From Lytechinus pictus (taxonomy: Eukaryota; Echinodermata; Echinoidea; Temnopleuroida; Toxopneustidae): a DNA stretch of 64,000 nucleotides. The notes below the pieces were generated by a model that searched no databases, was not told the DNA's origin, and saw nothing but the letters and a program-made list of their open reading frames with translations. The translations under genes and the position numbers were made by a program. The stretch covers positions 40,110,373 through 40,174,372 of the forward strand of contig NC_087251.1 in the NCBI RefSeq assembly GCF_037042905.1, read 5' to 3'. Positions 31,820 to 43,710 of the stretch are shown here, one piece after another. Position 1 is the first letter of the stretch, and the number at the start of each line of letters is the position of its first letter.

Positions 31820-32584
31820 CCCTATCTAGGCCGGGGGGGGGGGGGGGCCCTCGGAGGCCCCCCCCTCAACGATTCGCGCAATATTTTTGCCGCGCAAAAT
31901 TTTTTGACCATGCCGCTCGCTGACTTTTTACTCTTAAGTCTTGCGCAACTTTTGAGACCAATTTTGCGTCACCCGGGTACGTGGTTCCGAAATTAAGCAA
32001 CATTATGTAAGTGCATGTCGGACAAAAAATTGCTCAAAAACGTGATTTTGTGTACAAAGTCAATGCAAATTGTGTTTTCAACCAAAAATCATAAATGTAT
32101 GATTATTTTTAGTTTTGCTGGTCTAAATGTATTTATTTTATGCTTTTTATGATCTCAGAAGAGTCCCCAACAAATTTCATTGAAAAAACAATGAAAAACA
32201 AAAGGTTAAAAAAACAAAGAAATACGTAAGAAATTGCAAAAAACAATATAATACATAAGAAAATGATTTGATATCGCAATTTTGTTCAAGTACACTTGCT
32301 AAGAATACCACAAAGAGTTTCTATTCCAAAAATTAGAACATTTGGAGCTTGAGATAATAGTATGATTTCGCATACTAATTGCGCATAAATTAGCATAATT
32401 ACTTAATAGCAATTCGCATGAAAAAAATTACTATACAATTGTGTAAATTATGTCCCAGGCAACCCGCATGCCAATTTTCGGCGTGATCGCGCGGTCGACG
32501 GCCGAGATCTAAAGGGGGGCCTGGGAGGCCCCCCCCCCCCCCCCCGGCCATATGAACTCTCAAAATACCCCGGCCTAGATAGGG
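31820..32584. mobile_element. G-run MITE, family B, complete copy
   Basis: TTAA at 31,816-31,819 and 32,585-32,588 flank CCCTATCTAGGCCGGGG and, inverted, CCCTATCTAGGCCGGGG, a perfect 17 bp match. Next to the tips lie long G and C runs and GGGGCCCTCGGAGGCCCC-type blocks. The interior, with ATTTTGCGTCACCCGGGTAC and GCATGTCGGACAAAAAATTG, serves as the empty-site reference for the nested insertion at 13,728. Confidence 0.9.
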
Positions 32585-32588
32585 TTAA

Positions 32589-33689
32589 AGCTGAAAGGAG
32601 CACCATTCCTTGTGGTCAGAGAGTGATTGAAGATTATCGCAACATTACCAGATTCCAAACACCAAATATAAAGATGTCACATGCAACTTAAACAAATTTC
32701 TGGAAGTCAGTATCCCTCTCTTCAAACATACGTTGCCAGTTCCTCCGTCTTCTCTTTGTGCAAAATAAATGGTTACCTGCGTCAATTTGGAGTGCAAACC
32801 AGTTTTTGATCGATCTTGACAAATGTCACCGAGCTCCAAAGCCATATTGGCTAAACCGCTCCATCAATATTTCAAATATCAATATGGGTCAACTTGAAAC
32901 ACTATACTGGCAAGGCTCTAGAAATCAAAATTTGACATTGCACTTCTAAAACAAGATTCCAGACTTACATATATTGCTTTAATTGAAGGAGATTTTTTTT
33001 TACACACCGTGGAAAAACCATTCAGGTGCATTATCCTCGTAAAAATGGGTGAAAAATTCATATCCGAAGTTGAAGATTTGGACAAACAAACCTATATTGA
33101 GAATCTACCTTATCATCACATATCTTAACATTCGTGCAGTCCACATTATCTCTTCTCATTCTGTGATTACATGATGGATACACACTCGGCACTCACACAA
33201 CCCTTATGTTTCTGGTGCTGCCATCGGCTTTAGCACAAACATGAGGTTCATGAAGGTAAATGGTGAAATGACCGCGATAAAGTTTGAAAATAGTAATTCA
33301 AATTAGTCTGACCCCAAAAATAACACATACAGAAAAGGAGAATAAATATTTTGCAACATATTTTACATTGCTCTATCATTGCTCTGCTTTAAAAAAAATA
33401 ACATGATCAAAGTCTGTATATATAAATACATATATAAAAATTTCTTATAAAAATTGTTTATCTTTTTATCAAATTATTAACTCAGTCATGGCAAATATCA
33501 TGTTGCAACAATGTGAAACAAAGATATAGTTAGAACAGCTAGAACAGATAGTACTGGGAGGTATATAAAGAAAGACTATACCCCACAAAAGGATACAGGA
33601 ATGGGAAGAAATAACAGTAAAGGTCAAGAGAAGGGATTGCAGTCATTAAAAGAAAAGAGAGAGAAAATCCTGATATGGGGAAAATTGCC
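32589..33689. other. Unassigned AT-rich sequence
   Basis: No repeat, RNA or exon recognised. Confidence 0.4.
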
Positions 33690-34030
33690 ACCCAATATTT
33701 TCACAAATGTTATTGCCCTCAGTACATAATTACTGGAAAACCGATTGCATTGTCTTGCATACTCTAGGCTACACAAAATATCATTGAAATCATTATCAAC
33801 GCACTTACATTGTGGTAAGTTGTATACCATGCACAACAGTGTCCAGTGCCCTTCTCTGCATACTGAAAAATAGATCTCTCGGTAGTGACGTCACTAATTG
33901 TGTGATTCTGGCAGGAAGATCCCAGCTCAAACCAGACAGGAAGCCATGCTTGTAAGGTTTAGGGCCTACCACCATCAATCGAGGTCAGCTGCTACGGTCC
34001 TGCAACTTGAATAAATCTTCCAGGCTGCTG
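33690..34030 (-). repeat. Inverted-duplication arm 2
   Basis: Read on the minus strand, it has TAGCAGCTGACCTCGATTG, GAGAGATCTATTTTTCAGTA, CAGAGAAGGGCACTGGACAC and CATGGTATACAACTTACCAC, as in arm 1 at 28,845-29,165. The 70-codon minus frame at 33,624-33,836 lies across it and has no counterpart kept open in arm 1. Confidence 0.75.
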
Positions 34031-35352
34031 GTCTTACATAATTTTATAAAAAAATAAGTATAAAATCATGAATACAAAACAAGTATATAGTACAGACAAG
34101 CAAACATTATTGGGCAGGTCCAAGCTATCTGGCATTATATGTGACATAAGAGACAAATCAAAGGAGTGTTTCACAAAGATTTGAGTGTGACTAAAAAATT
34201 GCTCTTAATTTCCACTTGCATGTGGAAAGAAACAGATCACCATATTGATTGGATCACCCTCAGTAGATGCACTCTACTGTGTATGAATCAATGAGACTGC
34301 ACATGAAATATCATATGCACATTAACAATTAGGCAGGACTTTCAGTCTATTCGTGAAACAGTTCGAAGAATCATTTTGCTAGATTTATAAAACTTTTCAA
34401 AAATCTAACACCATGACTATATACTCTGGATATAATGAAACAAAAAGAAAAACACATCACTAGCAGTCTAGCACTATATATTACTGGGACTAATGAAACA
34501 AAAATTGATATAAAATAGATGGATTCATGAGCTTCGTCACACCCATATGCAAGAGGTAAGTTTGAAGTTGAATCTTCACACATTTATTTTTTCATGAAAA
34601 AAAAATATTTTTGGGGTACAAAATGACCTCTGTGACTTTTTTCATCTCGGGACCAATTTAGTTAACTTCTTTCAATAACTATTGATCTGATATTTTGTCC
34701 AAAAACATTCTTTCCGAAACATGAGTTATCCTGCAATGAAGTGTACTTGGGTGTTTGTTGTGTTAATGACATAGTTGAATCCTTTGAAATATCACATTTC
34801 ATTATCTATGCAGATGATACAAAAAATATTTTGTGAAATTAATATAAAAAAATAGACTGAATTAGCTTAGAACTGCTATTCCTGCATTTGAAATAGCCTT
34901 AATCTCTTATTTAGAATATGAAATAAAAAAAATTATCATAAACTCTTTTTGTATCATAATAAATTATGAAACTGGATAGAACATAGTAATGATATTCATG
35001 GAAAATAAGTGTATATCAAGCTATTGTGCTGCATTACGCACATATTCAAATGGGGGGGGGGGGATCTTTGTGTTCAAGGTGGACACAAGTGAACTTTCAA
35101 GCAGCCTGCAAAAAACTAATGTCAAAGAAACTCTTGTATCTATTTTTTTTTCTATTTAACTTTTCTCATCTAAAATTCTGACAGTATGAAGAAGAAGATA
35201 CCGTATTTCTTTTTTCATTTTGAGGATCAAATTTGTTATTTTGGCTATTTACAGAGAAGCTTCCCTGGCAACTTATTGTTGCTTTGTGGGTGGCTGGTCA
35301 CATGAAAAAGCAATTACAAATAAAATCAGAGAAAAGGACTGGGCTATTTGAG
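34031..35352. other. Unassigned sequence with a possible foldback at 34,160-34,370
   Basis: GGAGTGTTTCACAAAGATTT and, inverted, GAACTGTTTCACGAATAGAC could be the ends of a 210 bp foldback. A G10 run lies near 35,053. No gene recognised. Confidence 0.4.
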
Positions 35353-35355
35353 ACA

Positions 35356-36056
35356 TAATGAGGACTGGGGGGGGGCATGATAGGCTTGATGGCCCCCCTT
35401 CTGATCTCGGCCGCCGTTTGCGCATTCTTTACCGCATAAACTACAAGCCAGTATAAAAAAAAAGAATTCTGAAAATAATTTTTTATTCATTATGAATAAT
35501 ATATGCAAATTTATTCGTGTAAACCATTATTTGCATATTTAACACCAAATTTCACTTCAAATTTTCTCTTTTTTTCCAGATGTCATATTTGTAAACTAAT
35601 TTAAAGGTTTCCTCAAAGAAAAATTGCGAAAGCCAATTTTTTCCTCATGTATTTCTTTGTTTTTAGAATTTATGTATTTCTTTGTTTTTTCATCTTTTGT
35701 TTTTCATTTTTTTTTTTAATGGAAATTATTACAGACCACTTAACAACTAAGTTAAACTCTATATTAATTAGGCAGACCAATTAGAATGAAAAATAATCAC
35801 ACTTTTATGAATTTCATCTCCCACAGACTTTGTACAGAAAGTATAAAAATTATCAATTTTTGGCATGACATTGTCTCGTAAAAAGTCACGTAGCGTCCCG
35901 ATGCTATACCCGTAGGTCGCAAATTTGGTCTCAAAAGTTTTGCGAGACTTGAAAGAAAAAAGTCAAAAAATTTTGCGGAGCTACCTTTTGCGTTTCGGAA
36001 ATATTGTGCAAAGCGTCGAGGGGGGCCATCATGGCCCCCTCCCAGTCCTAATAGGG
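35356..36056. mobile_element. G-run MITE, variant related to the nested copy
   Basis: The right end CCCAGTCCTAATAGGG is followed by TTAA at 36,057-36,060. The left end has AGGACTGGGGGGG but lacks the tip. GATGGCCCCCC and GGGGGGCCATCATGGCCCC blocks and the interior TTATGCAAATTTATTCGTG, ATGTATTTCTTTG resemble the element at 13,728-14,451. Confidence 0.75.
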
Positions 36057-36060
36057 TTAA

Positions 36061-37084
36061 GGGGTATCACATAATTGGTGCAGAGCCATCCAGAAGCAAG
36101 TTAAGAGTCTAGGGCGAAAGATTGAAGAGAACTTCGGCAACTCAAATAAATGATGACCCTGGGATGGGTTAAATTCGCGCTTTCCAATTTTTGATTTCAT
36201 TAATCCAGTACAGTATTATTATTGTGTGCATAAAGTAAACAAGCCTTTACGTTCCCCTTTAAACAATTATTCTACGACAAGTAGATCCAGGGTAAAAAAC
36301 CAGAGATAAAATTCATTCGAGGAAAACTCTGGAAAACCTTTGGGTCCACTTTTGCGGAATAGTAAACACAAAATAAACACAATTACTAACTTCATGTAAA
36401 CCGAGTTAACTCCACAAAAACCTACAAGCCCTAATTACCACACCATATTTATTATAAACCTCATGATACTTGGAAATCATTTGTAACCTTGTGCACATAT
36501 TTTCTCCTAGTAATCATGCTCTACATTCTATGCATCCATTAATCAAACAACAGATAATTCAGATAATTTGGAAAGTCAGCAAATAATTAGGGACAGTGAT
36601 TTTCTGTTTACCAGTAAATCAAAACGAAAAATCTGTTTTGGTTCTATACTTTTAGGGAGAAAACTCACTGCAAAATGGAATTCGTGCTTTTTATGTGTCC
36701 ATTTTCTCAAAAACAAATTTCATTCTCGATCAAGTTTGAAACAGAATAAAAGGTTTTAAGAAAGAGAAAAGGTCTTTTTTTTAAATTTAAACTGAAAATC
36801 ACTGTTCAGAGATAATAGCTTGGACCTGCTCCTTTGAGATACACAAAAGTCATCATAAAATACCTAAAAATGGGTTCATGACAGTGTTGGAAAATTCACA
36901 AAATTGAACACTTTGGGGCGCTAATATTGTCTAAAAATAAATTTTCTACATACAGCAGAATGATGAGAAATGCTTTTGCAGCGTAAGTGCTTGTTGCAAA
37001 AAATGTAGCTCTTAATATGAAAGAAATAGCCCCAAAAAGTCAGCAATCACCCCCATTGTGGAAAAAAATAGCCCCTAAAAAATA
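36061..37084. other. Unassigned AT-rich sequence
   Basis: No recognised element. Confidence 0.4.
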
Positions 37085-37750
37085 ACAAGTGGAATGCCTC
37101 TGGCGGTCTCACCTGCATCACGCAATTCAATATAGCAGCAGTGCTGTCTTTGAAAACTACTATCAAATAATTATTCACAAAAAACACCATTCATATGATA
37201 CAATACTACGTTCATTGACATTTGACCTTGATCATGTGATCTAAAACTTGTCAGTGAAACTTGATTACCCCTATATCCACACTTTATACACTATATCTAT
37301 AAACTTTGAAAGTTATGACAGCAATCTAATAATTACCTCTAAAATTACCAAAGTTCAATGACCTTAAATGACCTTTGACTTTGGTCATGTGACCTGAAAC
37401 TTGCACAGATGTTCAGTGATACATGATTACTCCTATGTCCAAGTTTCATGAATCAGATCCATAAACTTATAAAGTTATAATGGTAATTCAACAGATACCC
37501 CCACTATGGCCAAAGTTCATTGACCCTAAATGACCTTTGACCTTAGTCATGTGACATGAAACTCAAGCAGGATGTTCAGTAATACTTGATAAACCTTGTC
37601 CAAGTTTCATGAACTAGGTCCATATATTTTCTAAGTTATGATGACATTTCAAAAACTTAACCTTAGGTTAAGATTTGGTGTTGACGCCGACGCCGCCGCC
37701 GTCGGAAAAGCGGCGGGTGCCTATAGTCTCACTCTGCTATGCAGGTGAGA
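37085..37750 (+). repeat. Tandem array with TGACCTTTGACC motifs, inverted relative to 17,330
   Basis: Starts GCCTCTGGCGGTCTCACCTG and AGCAGCAGTGCTG, then units of about 157 bp with AATGACCTTTGACTTTGGTC (about 37,370) and AATGACCTTTGACCTTAGTC (about 37,527). It ends in a GC-rich block GACGCCGACGCCGCCGCCGT then GGAAAAGCGGCGGGTGCC and a second GGTGAGAC. It is the better preserved and longer copy of the repeat at 17,330-17,900. Confidence 0.8.
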
Positions 37751-38031
37751 CAAAAACCATTTCCCATCCTGGTTCATAAGTAGCGAATGCAGATAGTCTT
37801 TTAAATCAGCATTTGGTTCGTTCAATTTGATTTACATGGTGGAAATTTCCATGTTAAGTACATAAGTGGAGCACCAAAAACAGAGCGTGTATAATGTCTG
37901 GTGTCAAAGTAACAGTCCCTGGTAGTCATCTCTCTCAGAGATAAGAAAAAGAGGTATTTACAAAACAGGTTCCTTTGTTGTATGTTTCAAAGGATATAAC
38001 ATTTGGTCTTTCTTTACAGGTGGATTACACA
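37751..38031. other. Unassigned sequence
   Basis: No feature recognised. Confidence 0.4.
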
Positions 38032-38171
38032 TCATGTCCATGTATGTACCAACAAACGATCGCACCAGACATTCAGTGCAGATGAAGATGTCAAGATTGG
38101 TGTCACATCTTTAGCTCTGGAAGACTTTCCCAGATAGGGGGTGCATCCATGTTGTACACCGAGTGACATGA
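38032..38171 (-). other. Possible minus-strand exon, unrecognised
   Basis: On the minus strand TTATACTTGCAG precedes 38,171, a credible acceptor. One frame reads VMSLGVQHGCTPYLGKSSRA and stops at 38,032; another reads YNMDAPPIWESLPELKM and then stops. Neither is recognised. It may be the last exon of a gene whose other parts are the candidates at 39,111 and 39,852. Confidence 0.2.
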
Positions 38172-39110
38172 CTGCAAGTATAAGGAGAAAGAACAAAACA
38201 TTATTCGAAGTTCTAACAATATATCCTGTATAAAAATTGTACTGTGACACATCTACATAGGATTTAATACAATTTTGCATTTAGGACAAATGTACTACCG
38301 CTAGACTACACTGAAACAAAATTTAATTTGGGGATTTGCATCAATTCATTGACATCATCAAAAACATCTTGCTAATTAACTCGATTACATTGTATCTAGT
38401 TCTCATATGTGCATATTGCAGCATAAGGCATGATGTTTACACACATATATTTCCAACATTGAAAAATAATTTCTCCAAAATGTTTTCTGCTAAAAAGAGC
38501 CTCTTTGATGAAGAAGTACACTGTGTCATAACTGAAATCATACATCATCTAAAATCACTCTACCTAGTCATGGTTCATTTATCGGTACATCAATCTAAAT
38601 CTGTAAAATCATGAAATATTGGCTGAAAATGATTACACTCAAGATCACAAACACAGATAAGCACAGGTGGTACAGTGTATCATCATTGCTTGGGAAAAAA
38701 AGAAGACCCAATGCCTGCCTGGAATGCCTTTTTATTCTGTCCATTTCTCACCAATTACACATTTTTCTACAAGAATCATCTGGTACATATTTGTTCCTTG
38801 TCAAATACATACAAACACTTGGGTGGTCATTTTATTGGATTCTGTTTGAACTCATTTATATGTTGTCACTAGAACTGGGCATTTATGTTTAAGCAAAGCT
38901 GGTTTAAGAACCAATCTCACTATATGTTGAGCTAACAATGTGATACGGATCATTCTTGTTATAAAGTCCAATTAGGTGTTATGGAAGGTGATCGCAATCG
39001 TGCTTGCAAACTAACACCAAACTTGAAATCACTCAATATTGCATTATTGGCATTCCATAATTAAGATTTATTTCAATGAACTGCAACTATCTTTATTTCC
39101 CTATACTCAC
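38172..39110. other. Unassigned sequence
   Basis: Several overlapping short frames at 38,336-38,892 on the + strand are not recognised. If the flanking minus-strand exons are real, this is an intron. Confidence 0.35.
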
Positions 39111-39168
39111 TTTACATAGCACTGTCATCTATCAGCTGTGTAAGCCTCCTCTCAGCCATGAGGTAAAG
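39111..39168 (-). other. Possible minus-strand exon, LYLMAERRLTQLIDDSAM
   Basis: The minus strand has CTTTGGTTCACAG before 39,168 and a strong donor GTGAGT at 39,110-39,105. The frame LYLMAERRLTQLIDDSAM ends in TAA just before the donor. The composition is helical. The protein is not recognised, and its phase does not fit the upstream candidate directly. Confidence 0.3.
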
Positions 39169-39851
39169 CTGTGAACCAAAGAAAAGTAACAACTTAATTA
39201 TTCCAGTCCTTGTAAGATGAAAAAGTAATCAAGTTTAAATAAAAAAGGTGATTGCAAAAGTAAACTTCACTGTACTGAAACCCGATACAATGCATACATG
39301 TAGCTCCTATCAATGGCTGACCAAAGAGTTACTACGGTGACAGACCACTCCCATCTACGTTTCATGGAAGACATACGATTGAAGGCAGTGACTGGATTTG
39401 GTTTATAATAATGTGAGGATAAGATTAGGTTCAGAATTATGATTAATCAAAATGAACAATTTTTTCAAAATTAAAGGAAAAATGAAATTATTTTATTTGA
39501 GAATAAAATCCAAAGTTCATTGGCCTAAAATAACATTTGACCATGACTTGAAAACATGCTATTCTTTTACTATCATTTGTAAAAGTTTCAGGTGAACTTT
39601 CATGACAGAATATAATTATTGATATCAAATATTAAACCATCTCACACAAAGAAATTGAATACTTTATCAAAGTGATTTGAGGCCCGACATTGCACAGCAG
39701 GTTGCCTCTATGGGGAATTAATCAGATTTTGGCCATTGTTAAATATGCCCTGATATTGCACCAAAAAAACATTTATAAAAAATAAGTATTTTTAATGCAC
39801 TGCTACAATGCCCCATAGAGATAAAAATAATAAACATTGCACAACTTACCA

Positions 39852-39975
39852 CTGGATCTCACAGCATATTTCTGATAATTTTCTTGACCTTTGACCGAGT
39901 TTGTCGAGTCCATCTTCCAGTGGTGACAAGACATTTGCTCCTGCAACAGTTGCTCCGAACTTCGTTTTATGTAAG
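39852..39975 (-). other. Possible minus-strand exon, coiled-coil-like
   Basis: The minus frame TKFGATVAGANVLSPLEDGL continues DKLGQRSRKLSEICCEIQ and ends at a canonical donor GTAAGT (39,851-39,846). The heptad-like pattern suggests a helical protein. The acceptor is uncertain because the upstream side is CCTAACCCTA-type repeat. Not recognised. Confidence 0.35.
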
Positions 39976-40159
39976 ATGTAGGGTTAGGTTTGCAATAGGG
40001 TCCTATGTTAGGTTTAGGGTAGGGTATAGCGTTAAACCCAGGGTTGAAGTTAGTCATTTGTTTAGTGTGTAGAATTTAAAACAAGAGCAATTGTTGCTGG
40101 AGCAAAAGTCATGGAATCCCTCCAGCACAACAATGACTTCTTCCTAACCTTGTCCATAT

Positions 40160-40254
40160 TGCTTGCTTCATGTTAGGTGACTTCTGAGGACTTCCAGATA
40201 AACCCTTGATTTCAGGACTTTGCTCTCTTGGATAGCACTTTGTGCCTGCTGCAG
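40160..40254 (-). other. Possible minus-strand exon, helical
   Basis: After the acceptor-like TTTTCTCTCTGCAG the minus strand reads QAQSAIQESKVLKSRVYLEV then LRSHLT. The donor is unclear. It may belong with the exon candidates at 39,852 and 39,111. No family assigned. Confidence 0.3.
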
Positions 40255-40899
40255 AGAGAAAATGTTAATTCAAGACAAAATTTAATTCTTACTATTCAGT
40301 ATTGAATTTGAAAAATGAAAGAAATCCTCTCAAAGTGATTGCGAAATTATGTTTAAAATGCATTGCCAATCCAAAATTTCACAATTTTGGATTTCAAGAA
40401 TGTTTATGCTCTTCACAATCCCTTTCTTGTGCAGACAGAAGAGCTTCTTGTGCAAAGAAAAGTTTCTTGATACAGGTAACAGTATTATAAACTATAAATT
40501 CAGTTTTGACTTTCTGATATTGAATATAACAGATAGAGCTATCAATGGAACCCTGACTAAAAAGTTCTTGCATTCCCCTAACCCCTTTGTATACAGCTAA
40601 AAACCCCTTGATTAAGTATTCAACTTGGATTTGAATTAAATGAAGAGAGAAAGAAAATAAAAGCACAATTTAAAAAAGCTAAATGTTGTGTGAAAAAGTA
40701 TGCTCTCTGCTGGCATTAAAACACAGATAGCGTTATGTGTACATGTACCTATTCGTGTCATGGCAATCACACCCGTTCATCTTGCTTTTAGTTTGTTAAG
40801 TATACACACCAAAAATGAACTTCAACTAGGACTAGTCCTGGCTCTCAAAAGGAACAAAGAAGAAGTTACAGCAGGGTTTGTGAAACCATGGTCATGGTG
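40255..40899. other. Unassigned sequence
   Basis: A minus frame with LFFAQEALLSAQERDCEEHK at about 40,394-40,470 could be one more exon of the unrecognised minus-strand gene, but its borders are poor. Confidence 0.25.
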
Positions 40900-41940
40900 A
40901 CAACAGAAAGGAGGCTTCAGTTTGGACAAATGCAAGAACTCCAAGCTGAAGACCCACAGTCGTTCAAAAGGTACCTGAGAATTACCCCAGTTATATTCAT
41001 CTAGTACATCATCGAATCCAGAAGCAGTTTACATAGTTCGGAAGAACTATCACTGCATGCCTGAAGCTGGCCATGAGGTTCAGGTACATGCCAACTGCTG
41101 ATACCTACATTTCATTGTCATTTGACTTCTGGACATCATCTGAATCAATATCCCCTTTCGTACCCGAGGTCTGCAGGGCCACTGCAGCTGAATACAAGGA
41201 AGTACTACCCTGCCCCCCTAACCCCAGTAGGATGGCTCGAAACAAAGGTGGAATATACCCCATGCTTTGGGAGCATTAGATGGCAAGCACATAGCCATCA
41301 AGAAACTAGATCACTCCGAAAGCCTTTATCACAATTATAAAGGTTTCACTAACATTGTCCTCATGGCACTGGTGAACAGTAAGTACAAGTTCATTTGGTT
41401 TGACACCAGAGGATTGGACCAATCCGACCAACAATCCGATGCGCAGATCTATAACAACTGCAAATGGGATGACAGCATCAAAGACGATAGCATTGGGTTC
41501 CCAGATCTATCACCAATCCTGAACGACTGCAGGACACTTTTAAATGTTTTCCATTACTTAAGGATGACATCTTTCTTATGAGAAACACAATGACAAGACC
41601 TTACAGGCATGCCAATGTCACACATCAGCAGAAGATCTTCAATTACCATCTCTCACAAAAGGAGATGAGTTGACAAGAACTTTCAATGATTGAGTGAAAG
41701 AACACTTCAAACTCCAAAGATTATGAGGACTATAGCCACTGCTTGTATTTCCTTCATAACCTTACGATAATGGGGAATGCCAATTTGGATTTTGGCCAGA
41801 TGTATGCAGAAGATGAAGTCTACAACCTTGTTCCAGGGGCATGGAGGGATAAGCACAGATGGAAGAGGTAGGCCGAGCAGTTGAACGTGGTAACATCAAC
41901 AATGTGGCAGAGAGGTAACAAAGAGAGGACCCAGCAACTT
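40900..41940 (+). pseudogene. PIF/Harbinger transposase pseudogene
   Basis: Harbinger transposases are DDE enzymes that cut and paste DNA transposons. Frames on the + strand give, in family order, RRLQFGQMQELQAEDPQSF with KRYLRITPVIF, LAMRFRYMPTADTYISLSF, PFVPEVCRATAAEYKEVLPC, then the core GALDGKHIAIKKLDHSESLY, NYKGFTNIVLMALVNSKYKF and QSDAQIYNNC with SIGFPDLSP. The DG of GALDGKH and the SDAQIYN segment are hallmark positions. Stops and frameshifts (near 41,010, 41,270, 41,580 and later) break it, and pieces such as GRAVERGNINNVAER at about 41,870 mark the C-terminus. It cannot encode an active enzyme. Confidence 0.85.
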
Positions 41941-42089
41941 GCCTGTATTAGTGTTGCAAAATTCCCGTTAATTTTTGTGGTGGAAACTTTCCATGGGAAT
42001 AAACAGGAATTTGTGGGAAGATTGGGAATTTCGGACAATCTTGGGGAATTTTCAAAAAACAACTACATTCACTTCTTTATACCTATAAA

Positions 42090-42330
42090 CTATAACAGGT
42101 TCATGGAAGCAACACACCCCAACAGATTTGGTAGAGATACGTGGACGACACATTAGTAATCAATTGTGACCATATCTACAAATTCACCGATTATATCAAC
42201 AACATTGACCAAAACTTCACTCTTGACGAAGAAGTTCAGAGGTCATTCAACTTCTGGGACACGATGGTCTGTGTAAACAATGATCCAATTATAATCCATC
42301 AGTGTTTACAGGAAACCAGCCTGTACTGAA
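42090..42330 (+). pseudogene. Penelope-like reverse transcriptase fragment
   Basis: From 42,135 the frame RYVDDTLVINCDHIYKFTDY then INNIDQNFTLDEE and FNFWDTMV matches the catalytic YVDD motif and following helix of Penelope-like elements, where RYVDDT is followed by a FxDHINxxDPNIxFTxE region. A one-base shift separates the upstream ATHPNRFG piece. It sits between a Harbinger relic and a LINE. Only this piece of the enzyme remains; no GIY-YIG domain is seen. Confidence 0.65.
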
Positions 42331-42339
42331 TCATATTTG

Positions 42340-43710
42340 AATATTTGAATTTGCTTATAGAGAAGGTAGAGGAGTAGACGATGCAATTTTGACATTTCTA
42401 CATAATGTATATAATCACTTGGATTACGCAGGTAATTCTGTTAGATGCTTATTCATTGATTTTTCAAGTGCTTTCAATACAATTGTACTGCATATATTTG
42501 CTAACAAGCTTGTAGAGATGAAAGCACATCCTACCCTTATTTTATGGATTCAAGATTTTCAAACGAAAGACAACAATATGTTCACATGGGAAACGTAAAC
42601 TCTCATGTCAGATCTATTAGTATTGGAGCGCCCCAAGGCTGTGTTCTTTCCCCAGTGTTATTTTCTATCTACACAAGTAATTGTAAGAGTGTATTGCCAA
42701 ATTGCCACATCACAAAGTATGCCGATGATAGGGTAATTTTGGGCTATATATCAGATATAAGAAAAGAAAATGAGTATGTCAGTTGCGTAAATTGGTTTGT
42801 AGAGTGGTGTGAACGCCACTACCTCAAATTGAATGTCTGAAAGACAAAGGAAATGGTCATAGATTTCTGGAGAAATCCACAAGCAAGACAGCAGATTATT
42901 ATTCAAGGGTCAGAAATTGAAAGAGTGCAAACTTATGAATATCTGGGAACAACTGTATGTGAATTTCTCAACCGGTCACCAAATGTCACCCTTTTTAGGA
43001 AAAAGTGCAATCAGAGAATGTATTTCCTGAGAATGATGAGAAAAATGCACGTAGATAAAACTATACTAATTCTCTTTTACAGATCACTAATTGAAAGTGT
43101 CGCTACATACAACATCATCTGCTATTTTTGTAATGCAACGCAGGCAGATATAAAAAAAAAAAGCTAGACAGAACAAGGGGAGTAGCCCAACGTATAATTG
43201 GATGCAATGATTTAGATTCGATGACCATTCTATATGAGGAAAGAGTAGTGGCTAAAGTAAAAAAGAATCATGAATTACCCCACCCATCCACTCCATTATA
43301 ACTATAACTACAATAGGTAGAGTTTTCGCCTTTGCGTACCGAGATCTGCCCGAGCAAGGACGAGACAATCTTTCACCCCAAACTCGGTCCACCTCTTAAA
43401 CGCTACTGCACAAAGATACTGATCAATTTGACAATTAGCCACCGAATGAGTGTATGCCCGGATTCTTGATTCTTTACACTTTAATCTCTATTCAGAAGTT
43501 ATTATTGTTACAAGATTTTGACCATGTAAACCCTACGTTTAAATTATGTTTAAATTAAGTTTATTATTCCTGCTGACTTGTTGATTTATTCATATTTGTC
43601 ATCTCATTTGTAAACTTCATTTCCTTGTAAGCATTATTTTGTATTTGTAATGCACCAGTGAAAGGCAAATTTCCCGTCAGGGGATAATAAAGTTATCAAT
43701 TCAATAAGTA
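42340..43710 (+). pseudogene. Rex1/CR1-like LINE, 5'-truncated reverse transcriptase
   Basis: Reverse transcriptase blocks run in order: EFAYREGRGVDDAILTFLHN, CLFIDFSSAFNTIV (motif A), SIGAPQGCVLSPVLFSIYTS (motif B), KYADDRVILG (motif C), WCERHYLKLNV then KTKEMVIDFW, and the thumb-like EYLGTTVCEF with FYRSLIESV. There is a frameshift near 42,580 and a TGA at 42,838 inside the LNVxKTKEM motif. The segment to 43,700 is a decayed C-terminus and 3' UTR ending AATAAAGTTATCAATTC. The 5' part including the endonuclease is missing. Family choice (Rex1/CR1 over Jockey) rests on motif B wording. Confidence 0.85.

Noticed and set aside
41881-42156. 91-codon + frame as a separate gene
   Set aside because: Its start belongs to the Harbinger C-terminus and its end to the Penelope fragment in the wrong frame.
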